Assembly: GCF_009695605.1 (NCBI RefSeq)
Contig: NZ_VUNQ01000040.1
Coordinates: 1 to 34,435 of the forward strand
DNA: 34,435 nt
From: Tissierella pigra
GTDB lineage: Bacteria > Bacillota > Clostridia > Tissierellales > Tissierellaceae
Direction: 5' to 3'
In this document: positions 16,710-26,266 of the stretch, piece by piece
Layout of the letters: each line of letters opens with the position of its first letter
Position numbering within the stretch: the first letter of the stretch is position 1
The notes under the pieces: generated by a model
What the model was told of the DNA's origin: nothing
Seen by the model: the letters and a program-made list of their open reading frames with translations, nothing else
Databases searched by the model: none
Made by a program: the position numbers and the translations under genes

Positions 16710-17243
16710 ATGATATTAAAATTTACTGGAAAGAATATGGAGATAACAGATGCACTAAGAGATGTTACAGAGAAAAAGTTAGGTAAACTGGACAAGTATT
16801 TCCAACAAAATATTGAGGGTAATGTAACCTTTAGTTCAGAAAAAAATAGGAAGATTATTGAGGTAACCATAAACCTACCTGGAACTATTATTAGGGCAGA
16901 AGAAGCAACAGATGATATGTACGCATCTATTGATAAGTCAGTAGACGTATTAGAAAGGCAGATAAGGAAATATAAGACAAAACTACAAAAAAGATTTAAA
17001 AACAATGAAACCATTAGATTTGAAAATGTAGTACCCCTACAAAGTGAAGATGATTTTGAGAAACCAAAGCTAGTTAAAAAGAAAAAATTTGGACTAAAGC
17101 CAATGTCATCTGAAGAAGCAATACTTCAAATGGAACTACTAGGACACAACTTCTTCGTATTTATGGATGGAAATAATGAAGATGTAAAGGTAGTTTATAA
17201 GAGAAAAGATGGAAACTATGGAATAATAGAACCAGAAATTTAA
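16710..17243 (+). CDS. hpf: Long-form ribosome hibernation promoting factor
   Basis: 177 residues. The N-terminal ~100 residues are the S30AE/YfiA fold (MILKFTGKNMEITDALRDVTEKKLGKLDKYF ..., IRAEEATDDMYASIDKSVDVLERQIRKYK) that binds the 30S decoding site. The C-terminal ~55 residues (SSEEAILQMELLGHNFFVFMDG, VVYKRKDGNYGIIEP) are the dimerisation domain that joins two 70S ribosomes into 100S particles. ATG 16692 is in frame, but AAAGGAG (16695-16701) lies between it and ATG 16710, which is therefore the start. It precedes secA, as in many Firmicutes, and has its own terminator. Confidence 0.95.
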   Translation: MILKFTGKNMEITDALRDVTEKKLGKLDKYFQQNIEGNVTFSSEKNRKIIEVTINLPGTIIRAEEATDDMYASIDKSVDVLERQIRKYKTKLQKRFKNNETIRFENVVPLQSEDDFEKPKLVKKKKFGLKPMSSEEAILQMELLGHNFFVFMDGNNEDVKVVYKRKDGNYGIIEPEI

Positions 17244-17255
17244 CATATATATGAG

Positions 17256-17282
17256 AAGGTGGGATATACTCCCACCTTTTTT
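17256..17282 (+). terminator. Terminator of hpf
   Basis: AAGGTGGGA pairs with TCCCACCTT (9 bp, 5-nt loop), followed by a T-run. GC-rich stem and U tail are classic for intrinsic termination. Confidence 0.9.
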
Positions 17283-17297
17283 ATGTCAATCTTATAG

Positions 17298-17326
17298 TTG
17301 AAAGAAAATTAAATAAATGTTAAAAT
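17298..17326 (+). promoter_or_regulatory. Candidate sigma-A promoter of secA
   Basis: TTGAAA (17298-17303), a 17-bp spacer and TAAAAT (17321-17326), each hexamer matching consensus at 5 of 6 positions. It is the only good match in the 90 bp between the hpf terminator and secA. Confidence 0.55.
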
Positions 17327-17372
17327 AATATGATGGTTATATTATATTGAAGGTTGAAAGGTGTGGTTTGAA

Positions 17373-20105
17373 ATGGCAAGCCTATTTAATAAAATATTCG
17401 GAACGTATAGTGATAGAGAAATAAAGAAGATTAACCATTTAGTAGATAAAATAATATCTTTAGATGATGATATGCAGAAATTAACAGATGAACAACTGAA
17501 AGACAAAACTATAGAATTCAAAAATAGACTAAATAATGGTGAGACTTTAGACGATATATTACCAGAAGCATTTGCAGTAGTAAGAGAAGCGTCCCATAGA
17601 GTATTAGGCACAAAGCACTTTAAAGTTCAGTTAATTGGTGGAATTATTCTCCACCAAGGTAGAATTTCTGAGATGAAAACTGGTGAAGGTAAGACTCAAA
17701 CAGCAATCTTACCAGCATATTTAAATGCTTTAACAGGTAAAGGTGTCCATATAGTTACAGTAAATGATTACTTAGCAAGAAGAGATAAGGAATGGATGGG
17801 TAAGGTATATGGATTTTTAGGTCTTACAGTAGGTTGTATCGTTCATGGCATAAACAATATAGAGAGAAAAGCAGCTTATAACTGTGATATTACTTATGGT
17901 ACAAATAATGAATTTGGTTTTGACTATCTTAGGGATAATATGGTTATTTATAAAGAGGAAATGGTTCAAAGACATTTATACTATGCCATAGTTGATGAGG
18001 TAGACAGTATTTTAGTAGATGAGGCTAGAACTCCTCTTATTATTTCAGGAGCTGGAGATAAATCTACTAAGCTTTATGAAATGGCAGATAATTTCGTAAG
18101 AAATTTAACTAGTAGAAAACTAGATCCAAATGAATCAAAATCAGATCCATTCGATAGAGAGATTAAGGAAGAAACTGTAGATTATTTAATAGATGAAAAG
18201 GCTAAATCCTGTTCTATTACTGAAAAGGGTACTGCGAAGGCAGAGGCTTACTTTGGAATTGAAAACTTATCAGATATGGATAATATGGAAATAGCTCATC
18301 ATATTAATCAAGCCTTGAAGGCTAATTCCATAATGAAAAGGGATACTGACTATGTAGTAAATGATGGAGAGGTAATTATAGTAGATGAGTTTACAGGAAG
18401 ACTTATGTATGGTAGAAGATATAGTGAAGGTCTTCACCAGGCCATAGAGGCAAAGGAAAAGTTAAATGTAAAATCTGAGTCAAAGACTTTGGCAACTATT
18501 ACTTTCCAAAACTACTTTAGAATGTATGACAAATTAGCAGGTATGACAGGTACTGCTAAAACTGAGGAATCAGAGTTTAGAGAAATCTATGATATGGACG
18601 TAGTAGAAATTCCTACTAACAAGCCAGTAGCTAGAGAGGATTTAGCAGACGTTATTTATCGTAATGAAGAAGCTAAATTTAGAGCAGTAGTTAGGGAAAT
18701 AAAGGAAAGACATGCTACTGGTCAACCAATACTAGTTGGTACTATATCAATTGAAAGGTCTGAAATTCTTTCAAAACTTCTTAAAAAAGAAGGAGTACCT
18801 CATGAAGTGTTAAATGCTAAACAACATGAGAGAGAAGCAGAGATAGTTGCCCAAGCAGGTAGATTTGGTTCAGTTACCATAGCTACTAATATGGCTGGTA
18901 GAGGTACAGATATTACATTAGGTGGTAATCCAGAATTTCTTGCAAAATTAGAGATGAAAAAGAAAGGGTTTACTGATGAGGTTCTTGGTTTAGTAGATAG
19001 TTTCTATGATACTGATGATGAACAAGTTTTAGAAGCTAGAAAAGTATATAAGGAATTACACGATAAATATAAAGTTAAAACTGATGAAGAAAATAAAAAG
19101 GTTATATCAGCAGGTGGACTTCATATAATTGGTACAGAAAGACATGAGTCAAGAAGAATTGATAATCAGTTAAGAGGTCGTTCAGGTAGACAGGGAGATC
19201 CAGGTTCTTCAAGGTTTTATATATCTTTAGAAGATGATCTAATGAGATTATTTGGTGGAGAAAGAATAATTAATTTAGTTGATAGCCTGAAAATGCCTGA
19301 AGACGAGCCACTAGAACACTCAATGCTAACTAAGGCCATAGAAAATGCTCAAAGAAAAGTAGAGAGCAATAACTTTGCCATTAGAAAACATGTATTAAAA
19401 TATGATGATGTAATGAACAAACAAAGGGAAGTTATATATGGTGAAAGAAGAAAAGTATTGGAAGGAGAAAATCTTCGTCCTCAAATTCAAGAAATGATTA
19501 AGTCTTTAATAACAGATAATGTAGAGGTCTATACTAGTCAAAGCAAATATCCAGAAGAGTGGGATATGGAAGGATTAGAAAATTATTTAATAAACTTATT
19601 TGATTTCAATAAAGGATTTTTAGTTTTTAATGATATAGAAAGCCTTACTAAAGAGGATTTAATAAATAAAATAGTAGAAAAAGCTGAAGAGAAATATAAA
19701 TCTAAGGAAATGGAATTTGGAGAAGAGAGATTTAGGGAAGTAGAAAGAGTAATCTTACTTCAAATAGTAGATAGTAAGTGGATGGATCATATAGATGCTA
19801 TGGACCAATTTAGACAAGGAATTGGACTTAGAGCCTATGGTCAAGAGGACCCAGTTAGAGCATATCAAAATGAAGGATATGATATGTTTAACGAAATGAC
19901 CCATAGTATTTGGGAAGATACCGTAAGATTATTATATGGAGTTCAGAATCCAGATAAAGTTCAAAGAAAGAAAGTAGCAGAACCTATATCTACTAATGTT
20001 GATCAGATAAATACGACTGTAGTAAATAAAGAATCAAAAGTAGGAAGAAATGATCCTTGCCCTTGTGGAAGTGGAAAGAAATATAAAAAATGCTGTGGAC
20101 AGTAA
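17373..20105 (+). CDS. secA: Preprotein translocase ATPase SecA
   Basis: 910 residues; drives protein export through SecYEG at the membrane. It has DEAD motor motifs '[10 protein letters not shown]' (Walker A Lys107), '[20 protein letters not shown]', the '[12 protein letters not shown]' motor-2 segment, '[29 protein letters not shown]', the helical scaffold/wing region, and a C-terminal zinc finger '[17 protein letters not shown]', so this is the canonical SecA. An upstream in-frame GTG (17361) exists, but ATG 17373 is better spaced from AAAGGTG and starts with the usual short N-terminus. prfB follows after 12 bp with no terminator between, so the two are probably co-transcribed. Confidence 0.97.
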   Translation: MASLFNKIFGTYSDREIKKINHLVDKIISLDDDMQKLTDEQLKDKTIEFKNRLNNGETLDDILPEAFAVVREASHRVLGTKHFKVQLIGGIILHQGRISEMKTGEGKTQTAILPAYLNALTGKGVHIVTVNDYLARRDKEWMGKVYGFLGLTVGCIVHGINNIERKAAYNCDITYGTNNEFGFDYLRDNMVIYKEEMVQRHLYYAIVDEVDSILVDEARTPLIISGAGDKSTKLYEMADNFVRNLTSRKLDPNESKSDPFDREIKEETVDYLIDEKAKSCSITEKGTAKAEAYFGIENLSDMDNMEIAHHINQALKANSIMKRDTDYVVNDGEVIIVDEFTGRLMYGRRYSEGLHQAIEAKEKLNVKSESKTLATITFQNYFRMYDKLAGMTGTAKTEESEFREIYDMDVVEIPTNKPVAREDLADVIYRNEEAKFRAVVREIKERHATGQPILVGTISIERSEILSKLLKKEGVPHEVLNAKQHEREAEIVAQAGRFGSVTIATNMAGRGTDITLGGNPEFLAKLEMKKKGFTDEVLGLVDSFYDTDDEQVLEARKVYKELHDKYKVKTDEENKKVISAGGLHIIGTERHESRRIDNQLRGRSGRQGDPGSSRFYISLEDDLMRLFGGERIINLVDSLKMPEDEPLEHSMLTKAIENAQRKVESNNFAIRKHVLKYDDVMNKQREVIYGERRKVLEGENLRPQIQEMIKSLITDNVEVYTSQSKYPEEWDMEGLENYLINLFDFNKGFLVFNDIESLTKEDLINKIVEKAEEKYKSKEMEFGEERFREVERVILLQIVDSKWMDHIDAMDQFRQGIGLRAYGQEDPVRAYQNEGYDMFNEMTHSIWEDTVRLLYGVQNPDKVQRKKVAEPISTNVDQINTTVVNKESKVGRNDPCPCGSGKKYKKCCGQ

Positions 20106-20117
20106 AGAGGTGGTATA

Positions 20118-21225
20118 TTGCAAGATATTTACTTAGATAAAGAGAAACTTCATGATATAAAAGAGATGGTTATAGAATTAGGTGTTTCACTTTGACATTG
20201 AAGGACTAAGGGAAAAAAGTCTTGATTTGGAACAGCAATCCTATGAAGAGGATTTTTGGAAAGATGTGGAGACAGCGCAGAAGACTATGCAGGATATGAA
20301 AGCTCTTAGAAATCAAATAGAGGAATATGAAGGGTTGATAAAGTCCATAGAGGATTTAGAAGTTTTTATGGATTTGATTTTGGAAGAAGAAGCTTATGAT
20401 ATGTATAAGGACCTAGAAGAAGGACTTCATAATATAATTAAAGATGCAGATAAATTTAAGTTGAATACTTTGCTTTCTGGAGAATTTGATAAAAATAATG
20501 CCATTCTTTCTATACATTCAGGAGCGGGAGGACTTGAAGCTCAAGATTGGGCTGAAATGCTTTTGAGATTATATAGAAGATGGGGAGAAGGTAAAGGATT
20601 TGGAGTTGAAACCTTGGACCTTTTATCTGATACAGAAGGTGGTATAAAATCTGTTACTCTTCTGATTAAAGGATATAATGCCTATGGATATTTAAAGTCA
20701 GAAAAGGGAGTTCATAGACTAGTGAGAATATCACCTTTTGATTCAGCAGGAAAGCGACATACTTCCTTTGCTAGTATTGATGTATATCCTGAAATAGAAG
20801 GTGAAGTAAATATTGAAATAAACCCTTCTGATTTAAAAATAGATACTTATAGGTCCGGTGGTGCTGGTGGGCAACATGTAAATACTACGGATTCTGCTGT
20901 AAGGATTACTCATATTCCAACTGGAATTGTGGTCCAATGTCAGAGCGAGCGGTCACAGACCACCAATAGACAGACTGCTATGAATATGCTAAAAGCTAAG
21001 CTTATTCAATTGAAAGAAGAAGAAAAGAAAGAAAAGATTGAAGACCTACAGGGAAGTTATAGTCAAATAGCTTGGGGTTCTCAAATACGTTCCTATGTAT
21101 TCCATCCATATAGTATGGTGAAGGATCATAGAACCAATATGGAAGTTGGAGATGTATATGGAGTAATGGATGGAGATATTGATATTTTTATAAATGAATA
21201 TTTAAAACAAAAATCCCTTTCATAG
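20118..21225 (+). CDS. prfB: Peptide chain release factor 2, programmed +1 frameshift
   Basis: RF2 recognises UGA/UAA stops and releases the peptide. Translation starts at TTG 20118 behind GAGGTGG and reads 25 codons to CTT TGA (stop 20193-20195). A +1 shift on CTT resumes at GAC 20194, giving 368 residues in all. This is the conserved CUU-UGA-C autoregulatory site: low RF2 lets the ribosome slip, high RF2 ends the 25-residue peptide. The SD-like stimulator is AGGTG at 20180-20184, 5 nt before CTT, weaker and farther than the E. coli AGGGGG at 3 nt. The SPF stop-recognition motif (RISPFDSAGK) and GGQ (Gln252) are intact. The frame from GTG 20182 alone would lack the N-terminus. Confidence 0.96.
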
Positions 21226-21236
21226 AAGGGATTTTT
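21209..21236 (+). terminator. Terminator of secA-prfB
   Basis: AAAAATCCCTT pairs with AAGGGATTTTT (11 bp, 6-nt loop). The loop contains the prfB stop codon, so the last five codons lie in the stem. Confidence 0.85.
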
Positions 21237-21286
21237 GAATTTATGAAGAATATTAATATAGTAGATTAATTAAAGGAGAAGATATA

Positions 21287-23386
21287 ATGGATATTTTAAA
21301 GGTACTTACTGATGAATTTAAATTAAAGCCTTTTCAGGTAAAAAACACAGTGGAATTATTAGATGAGGGTAACACTATACCTTTCATAGCCAGATATAGA
21401 AAGGAACAAACTGGAGAGTTACAGGATATGGTCATTAGAGACTTATCCAATAGACTTACATATTTAAGAAATCTAGAATCAAGAAAAGAAGAAGTTATTA
21501 GATTAATTGATGAACAAGGAAAACTGACAGATGAACTAAAAAATGATATTTTAATTTCAGATACCCTACAAAGAATAGATGATTTATATAGACCTTTTAG
21601 ACCAAAGAGAAGGACTAGAGCAACTATTGCTAAGGAAAAGGGACTTGAGCCTCTTTCTGATATTATTTGGAGTCAAGTTTTAGATGGGGAAGAATTTAAA
21701 AGAGCCATTGCTAATTTTATAGATGAAGAAAAAGAGGTAAACAATGAGGATGAGGCTTTAGCTGGAGCTATGGATATTATTGCAGAAATAGTATCCGATG
21801 ATGCTGATAATAGGGAATTTATTAAGAAGATCATAAATAATAAGGGTATATTAACTACAGAGGCTGTAGATAAGGAAGAAAAAACAGTATATGAGATGTA
21901 TTATGATTACAAAGAGCCTGTAAAATCAATGGCGAACCATAGAATATTAGCCATAAACAGGGGAGAAAAGGATAAAAAATTAAAGGTAAGCCTAGATATG
22001 GATGGAGTAGATTTAGCTGAATTGTTGATTGAAAAGTTGAGAAAAGATAAAAATAAAGACTCCTTCATATATATACAAAGAGCTGTAGAAGATGGATATA
22101 AAAGACTTTTATTTCCTTCCTTAGAAAGAGAAATAAGAAATAATTTAACTGAAAGAGCAGAGGAGGAAGCCATAAAGGTATTTGCATTGAATTTAAAGCC
22201 ATTGATTATGCAGCCTCCTATTAAAGGAAAAAATGTAATGGCTATAGACCCAGGGTTTAGAACAGGATGTAAAGTAGCAGTAGTAGATGAAACAGGAAAG
22301 ATGATGGACTTTACTACTGTGTATCCTACAGAACCTCAAAATAAAGTAGAAGAAACAAAGGCTAAGTTAAAGGAACTGATAAATAAATATAATGTGGATT
22401 TGATTGCTATTGGAAATGGTACTGCTTCTCGTGAAACTGAAATGGTTGTGGCTGAAATGCTTAGGGAAATAGATAGGGAAGTATCTTATATAATAGTTAG
22501 TGAGGCGGGAGCATCTATTTATTCTGCATCGGAAGTAGGTATAAAAGAGTTTCCAGATTTAGATGTATCTATTAGGGGGGCAGTATCCATTGGAAGAAGA
22601 TTACAAGATCCGATGGCAGAGTTGGTAAAAATAGAACCAAGACATATTGGAGTAGGTCAATATCAGCATGATTTAAACCAAGGTAAATTAGATGAGGCTT
22701 TAACTGGAGTTGTGGAAGATTGTGTAAATACTGTAGGAGTAGATTTAAATACTGCAAGTCCATCACTACTTAAATATGTGGCAGGAGTATCCACTCGGGT
22801 TGCCAATAGTTTAGTGAAGGCTAGGGAAGAAAAAGGTAAATTCAGCAATAGAAAGGAACTTTTGAAAGTAAAGGGGTTAGGGGAAAAGACTTTTATTCAA
22901 TGTGCAGGATTTTTGCGTATTCCAGATGGAGATAATCCCCTTGACAATACAGGGGTCCATCCTGAATCCTATGAAGTAGCAGAAAAGCTACTAAAGATGA
23001 ACTATACTAAGGGAGAAATAGAAAAAATATCAGAAGAACTAAATGTAGGAGTATTAACATTAGAAGATATAATCAAGGAATTGGAAAGACCAGGAAGAGA
23101 CCCAAGAGACGAAATGCCAAAGCCAATTTTGAGACAAGATGTACTTAAAATAGAAGATTTAAAGGAAGGTATGGAGTTAAATGGAACCATAAGAAATGTA
23201 GTAGATTTTGGTGCATTCGTAGATATAGGAGTGAAGGAAGATGGATTGGTACACATATCTCAGCTTTCCAATAAATTTATAAAGCATCCTAAGGAAGTAG
23301 TTAAAGTAGGAGATGTTGTTAAGGTTAGGATAATCGAGGTAGATATGGAAAGAGGAAGAATTGCATTAAGTATGAAAGAAGTATAA
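21287..23386 (+). CDS. tex: Tex family RNA-binding transcription accessory protein
   Basis: 699 residues with the complete Tex layout: N-terminal helical region (about 1-190), central helices, YqgF/RNase H-like domain starting at 'VMAIDPGFRTGCKVAVVDETG' (about 318-445), helix-hairpin-helix pair (about 480-560, 'LNTASPSLLKYVAGVSTRVANSLV' and 'FSNRKELLKVKGLGEKTFIQCAGFLRI') and a C-terminal S1 RNA-binding domain (about 626-698, 'GTIRNVVDFGAFVDIGVKEDGLVHISQLS'). Tex binds RNA and associates with transcription/translation; its exact role differs between species. AAAGGAG precedes the ATG. A repeat element follows 4 bp after the stop. Confidence 0.95.
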   Translation: MDILKVLTDEFKLKPFQVKNTVELLDEGNTIPFIARYRKEQTGELQDMVIRDLSNRLTYLRNLESRKEEVIRLIDEQGKLTDELKNDILISDTLQRIDDLYRPFRPKRRTRATIAKEKGLEPLSDIIWSQVLDGEEFKRAIANFIDEEKEVNNEDEALAGAMDIIAEIVSDDADNREFIKKIINNKGILTTEAVDKEEKTVYEMYYDYKEPVKSMANHRILAINRGEKDKKLKVSLDMDGVDLAELLIEKLRKDKNKDSFIYIQRAVEDGYKRLLFPSLEREIRNNLTERAEEEAIKVFALNLKPLIMQPPIKGKNVMAIDPGFRTGCKVAVVDETGKMMDFTTVYPTEPQNKVEETKAKLKELINKYNVDLIAIGNGTASRETEMVVAEMLREIDREVSYIIVSEAGASIYSASEVGIKEFPDLDVSIRGAVSIGRRLQDPMAELVKIEPRHIGVGQYQHDLNQGKLDEALTGVVEDCVNTVGVDLNTASPSLLKYVAGVSTRVANSLVKAREEKGKFSNRKELLKVKGLGEKTFIQCAGFLRIPDGDNPLDNTGVHPESYEVAEKLLKMNYTKGEIEKISEELNVGVLTLEDIIKELERPGRDPRDEMPKPILRQDVLKIEDLKEGMELNGTIRNVVDFGAFVDIGVKEDGLVHISQLSNKFIKHPKEVVKVGDVVKVRIIEVDMERGRIALSMKEV

Positions 23387-23390
23387 AAGC

Positions 23391-23571
23391 AGTGAATAGT
23401 TAAGAGTGAATAGTGAATAGTATGGGTGACCTTTGGTCGCCCTCAAATAATTATTGAATTATCCAAATATTATATATATAATATTACTTAGAGTAACGAA
23501 ACATAATAGCTCAGTTTCTAGTTTACTAGAAACCTCCACAACTATTCACTATTAATTATTAGTTATTCACT
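23391..23571. repeat. MITE-like inverted-repeat element, copy 1
   Basis: The left arm (23391-23421) is built of GTGAATAGT units. The right arm (23541-23571) is its inverted complement at 26 of 31 positions; most mismatches become G-U pairs in RNA. Inside is a small hairpin GGGTGACC TTT GGTCGCCC (23424-23442). The element ends 21 bp before the amidohydrolase start. It has no coding capacity. Confidence 0.65.
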
Positions 23572-23592
23572 AAATATAAGGAGGAATTTATA

Positions 23593-24750
23593 ATGGTATT
23601 TATTAAAAATGGTACAATATATACTATGGCAGGAGAAGTAATAGAAAATGGTTCAATTCTTATAAAAGAGGGTAAAATTATAGAAGTGGGAAAGGATATT
23701 ATTGCTCCGTTAGATGCAGAAATAATTGATGCAGAATGCAGAATAGTAACACCAGGGTTTATAGATGCTCATTGTCATTTGGGTATGTGGGAAGAAGGTA
23801 TAGGGTTTGAAGGTAGCGATGGCAATGAAATGACAGATCCTGTAACTCCACATATGAGAGCAATTGATGGAATCAATCCTATGGATATTTCCTTTAGAGA
23901 AGCATATGAAGGTGGGGTTACTACTGCTGTAACAGGACCAGGAAGTGCCAATGTAATAGGGGGTACTTTTACAGCTATAAAGACTTATGGCAGTAGAATA
24001 GATAATATGATTATAAAGAATCCAATTGCTATGAAGGTTGCTTTTGGTGAAAATCCAAAAAGAGTATATCATGGACAAAATAAAACTCCTATGACTAGAA
24101 TGGCCACAGCTGCCATATTAAGAGATACGTTGTTTAAAGCAAAGACTTATTTGGAAAAAAAGGAAAATGCAGAAGAAGCATCAAAAATGCCAGATTATGA
24201 TATAAAAATGGAAGCTTTGATACCAGTCCTTAAAAAAGAAATTCCCCTAAAAGCACATGCTCATAGGGCTGACGATATATTTACAGCTCTTAGAATAGCC
24301 AAAGAGTTTGATGTAAATATTACACTGGATCATTGTACAGAAGGTCATTTAATAGTTGATGAATTGGTTAAGGAAGAAAAACCAGCCATAGTAGGACCAA
24401 CTTTTGGAAATAGATCAAAATTTGAATTGCAAAATAAATCTTTTGATACTCCAAAAGTGTTGACTGAAGCAGGAATTAAGGTTGCCATAACCACAGATTC
24501 ACCAGTAATTCCTTTACAGCATTTGCCTTTATGTGCAGGATTAGCTCATAATGCAGGACTTTCTGAAATAGAAGCATTTAAAGCTATTACTATAAACCCA
24601 GCAGAAATAGTAGGATTACAAGATAGAATAGGAAGTATAGAAGTAGGAAAAGATGCAGATATAGTTATATTTGATGGGCATCCATTAAAAGATGTAGATT
24701 GTAAAACTTATGTTACAATAATCAATGGAGAGGTAGTTTATAAAAGATAG
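23593..24750 (+). CDS. Metal-dependent amidohydrolase (imidazolonepropionase-like)
   Basis: 385 residues, cytoplasmic. An N-terminal beta sandwich (VFIKNGTIYTMAGEVIENGSILIKEGKI) leads into a TIM-barrel with metal ligands in DAHCHLG (His60, His62), later His in 'KAHAHRADDIFTALRI' and 'LDHCTEGHLI', and the Asp of 'TTDSPVIP'. It closes with the family C-terminus 'NPAEIVGLQDRIGSIEVGKDADIVIFDGHPL'. All expected ligands are present, so it should be active, but the substrate (a cyclic amide or amidine-type compound) is not evident. AAGGAGG precedes the ATG. Both flanks are repeat elements, so any operon link to tex or to the NAD-kinase-like gene is uncertain. Confidence 0.9.
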   Translation: MVFIKNGTIYTMAGEVIENGSILIKEGKIIEVGKDIIAPLDAEIIDAECRIVTPGFIDAHCHLGMWEEGIGFEGSDGNEMTDPVTPHMRAIDGINPMDISFREAYEGGVTTAVTGPGSANVIGGTFTAIKTYGSRIDNMIIKNPIAMKVAFGENPKRVYHGQNKTPMTRMATAAILRDTLFKAKTYLEKKENAEEASKMPDYDIKMEALIPVLKKEIPLKAHAHRADDIFTALRIAKEFDVNITLDHCTEGHLIVDELVKEEKPAIVGPTFGNRSKFELQNKSFDTPKVLTEAGIKVAITTDSPVIPLQHLPLCAGLAHNAGLSEIEAFKAITINPAEIVGLQDRIGSIEVGKDADIVIFDGHPLKDVDCKTYVTIINGEVVYKR

Positions 24751-24765
24751 TTATTAGCAGTTAAT

Positions 24766-24904
24766 AGTGAATAGTGGATAGTTAAAAAGATTAAAGAAAC
24801 CTTATATTTTCAACTATTCACTAGATAAACAAACTAAGCGATGTACACAAAATTGAAAACCACAATTTTGGTACCCTGCTTATATTAGTTATTCACTATT
24901 CACT
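24766..24904. repeat. MITE-like inverted-repeat element, copy 2
   Basis: The left arm at 24766-24785 (AGTGAATAGTGGATAGTTAA) is the inverted complement of the right arm at 24885-24904 at 17 of 20 positions. An extra internal copy of the right-arm motif (CAACTATTCACTAG, 24811-24824) and a hairpin AAAATTG ... CAATTTT (24848-24868) lie between. The arms are clearly related to copy 1 while the centres differ. Confidence 0.65.
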
Positions 24905-24923
24905 TTATTGTGGAGGTGTTTGT

Positions 24924-26042
24924 ATGAAATTAGGATTTATAGTCAATCCCATTGCAGGAATGGGAGGTAGAGTAGGACTTAAAGGCACTGATGGCCCAGA
25001 GGTTCTAGAAAAAGCTAAAAGTCTGGGTGCATTACCTGAATCTCCTGAAAAGGCAAAGAAAGCCTTAAAGGAGTTGCTGCCTATTAAAGATAGATTAGAG
25101 ATATATACTTATCCTGGAGCAATGGGAGAAGACGAAGCCATAGAAGTAGGATTTCAACCAATAGTTTTACAGAAAGACAAAGAAGATTTCGGACCAGAAA
25201 ATACAGAGGAAGCTGCTAAAAAGATGATAGAAAAAGAAGTAGATTTAATCCTTTTTGCAGGTGGAGATGGAACGGCTCGAAATATTTATAATGCTATAGG
25301 TACTGCAGTTCCAGTAGTAGGAATACCAGCAGGAGTAAAAATTCACTCTGGAGTATATGCAAATCATCCAAAGGCTGGTGGAGAATTGGCTCTTAAATAT
25401 CTTCAAAATGAAGAGATGAAAATAAAAGAAGCAGAAGTAATGGATATAGATGAAGAAGCCTTTAGAGGTGGAGTAGTTACAGCGAAATTATATGGATATA
25501 TGAATATTCCATTAGAACCCGAATTAATGCAGGCTACTAAATCAGGTGGATTAGGTACAGAAGAGGCGGCATTAGATGGAATTGCAGATAGAATTATAGA
25601 AGAAATGGAAGAAAACCCTGATACATTTTTTATCATAGGTTCAGGAACATCTACTAGACCTATAATGGAGAAACTAGATTTACCAAATACATTACTAGGT
25701 ATAGATATAGTAAAGAATAAAGAATTAATAGGTTCTGATGTAAATGAAAAAGAAATATTAGATACAATAGATGGACATAAGGCAAAAATAGTAGTCACCG
25801 TCATAGGTGGTCAAGGATATATATTTGGTAGAGGAAATCAACAAATTAGTGCAGAAGTAATTAAAAAAGTTGGAAAAGAGAATATATTTATTGTAGCACC
25901 AAAGAATAAGATTTTATCATTAGAGGGAAGACCTCTTTTAGTAGATACTGGAAATGACGAGGTAAATAGTATGTTCAATGGATATATGAAAGTCATAAAC
26001 ACTTATTATTCTGAAACCATAGAAAAGGTAGAAGGGCTTTAG
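24924..26042 (+). CDS. ATP-NAD kinase family protein (COG3199-like)
   Basis: 372 residues. 'KLGFIVNPIAGMGGRVGLKGTDG' at the start and 'LILFAGGDGTARNIY' (GGDGT, residues 113-117) are the NAD-kinase/diacylglycerol-kinase nucleotide-binding motifs. 'VVGIPAGVKIHSGVYANHP' and the late 'IFGRGNQQISAEVIKKVGKENIFIVAPKNKI' are typical of the long NAD-kinase-like subfamily also found near acetoin genes. Whether it phosphorylates NAD is unproven for this subfamily, and a separate canonical NadK may exist elsewhere. GGAGGTG precedes the ATG. Followed by the FMN riboswitch with its own promoter. Confidence 0.88.
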   Translation: MKLGFIVNPIAGMGGRVGLKGTDGPEVLEKAKSLGALPESPEKAKKALKELLPIKDRLEIYTYPGAMGEDEAIEVGFQPIVLQKDKEDFGPENTEEAAKKMIEKEVDLILFAGGDGTARNIYNAIGTAVPVVGIPAGVKIHSGVYANHPKAGGELALKYLQNEEMKIKEAEVMDIDEEAFRGGVVTAKLYGYMNIPLEPELMQATKSGGLGTEEAALDGIADRIIEEMEENPDTFFIIGSGTSTRPIMEKLDLPNTLLGIDIVKNKELIGSDVNEKEILDTIDGHKAKIVVTVIGGQGYIFGRGNQQISAEVIKKVGKENIFIVAPKNKILSLEGRPLLVDTGNDEVNSMFNGYMKVINTYYSETIEKVEGL

Positions 26043-26061
26043 AAATAACTATAATAAGTTA

Positions 26062-26090
26062 TTGACATAACTTATATATAGACATATAAT
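26062..26090 (+). promoter_or_regulatory. Consensus sigma-A promoter of the FMN riboswitch/ribU
   Basis: TTGACA (26062-26067), exactly 17 bp, TATAAT (26085-26090): a full match to both hexamers. Transcription should begin near 26097, a few bases before the riboswitch P1 helix. Confidence 0.9.
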
Positions 26091-26103
26091 AAAATTAAGA
26101 TAT

Positions 26104-26214
26104 ATCTTCAGGGGGAGGTGTAAATCCTCACCGGCGGTAAAGCCCGCGAGCCGAGCAATCGGTTGACTTGGTTAGATTCCAAGGCCGACAGTTACAGTCT
26201 GGATGGAAGAAGAT
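26104..26214 (+). ncRNA. FMN riboswitch (RFN element) aptamer
   Basis: Conserved RFN blocks are readable in order: CTTCAGGGGGAGGTG, AATCCTCACCGGCGGTAAAG, CCCGCGAGCC, GATTCCAAGGCCGACAG, TTACAGTCTGGATGGAAGAAG. P1 closes as ATCTTC (26104-26109) with GAAGAT (26209-26214). It senses FMN and shuts off the riboflavin transporter gene downstream by premature termination. Confidence 0.97.
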
Positions 26215-26239
26215 GTAATAGACCTTGTCTATTTTTGTA

Positions 26240-26266
26240 CCCCGAAGATTTTCTTCGGGGTTTTTT
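26240..26266 (+). terminator. FMN riboswitch terminator (expression platform)
   Basis: CCCCGAAGA pairs with TCTTCGGGG around TTT, then T6. The competing antiterminator is GAAGAAGAT (26206-26214) with ATTTTCTTC (26248-26256), nine pairs including one G-U. It uses the 3' strand of P1, so FMN binding frees the terminator. Confidence 0.93.

Noticed and set aside
23710-24078. Minus-strand frame of 122 codons inside the amidohydrolase gene
   Set aside because: Opposite strand of a clearly conserved enzyme, with repetitive Ser/Tyr/Ile content and no start signals.
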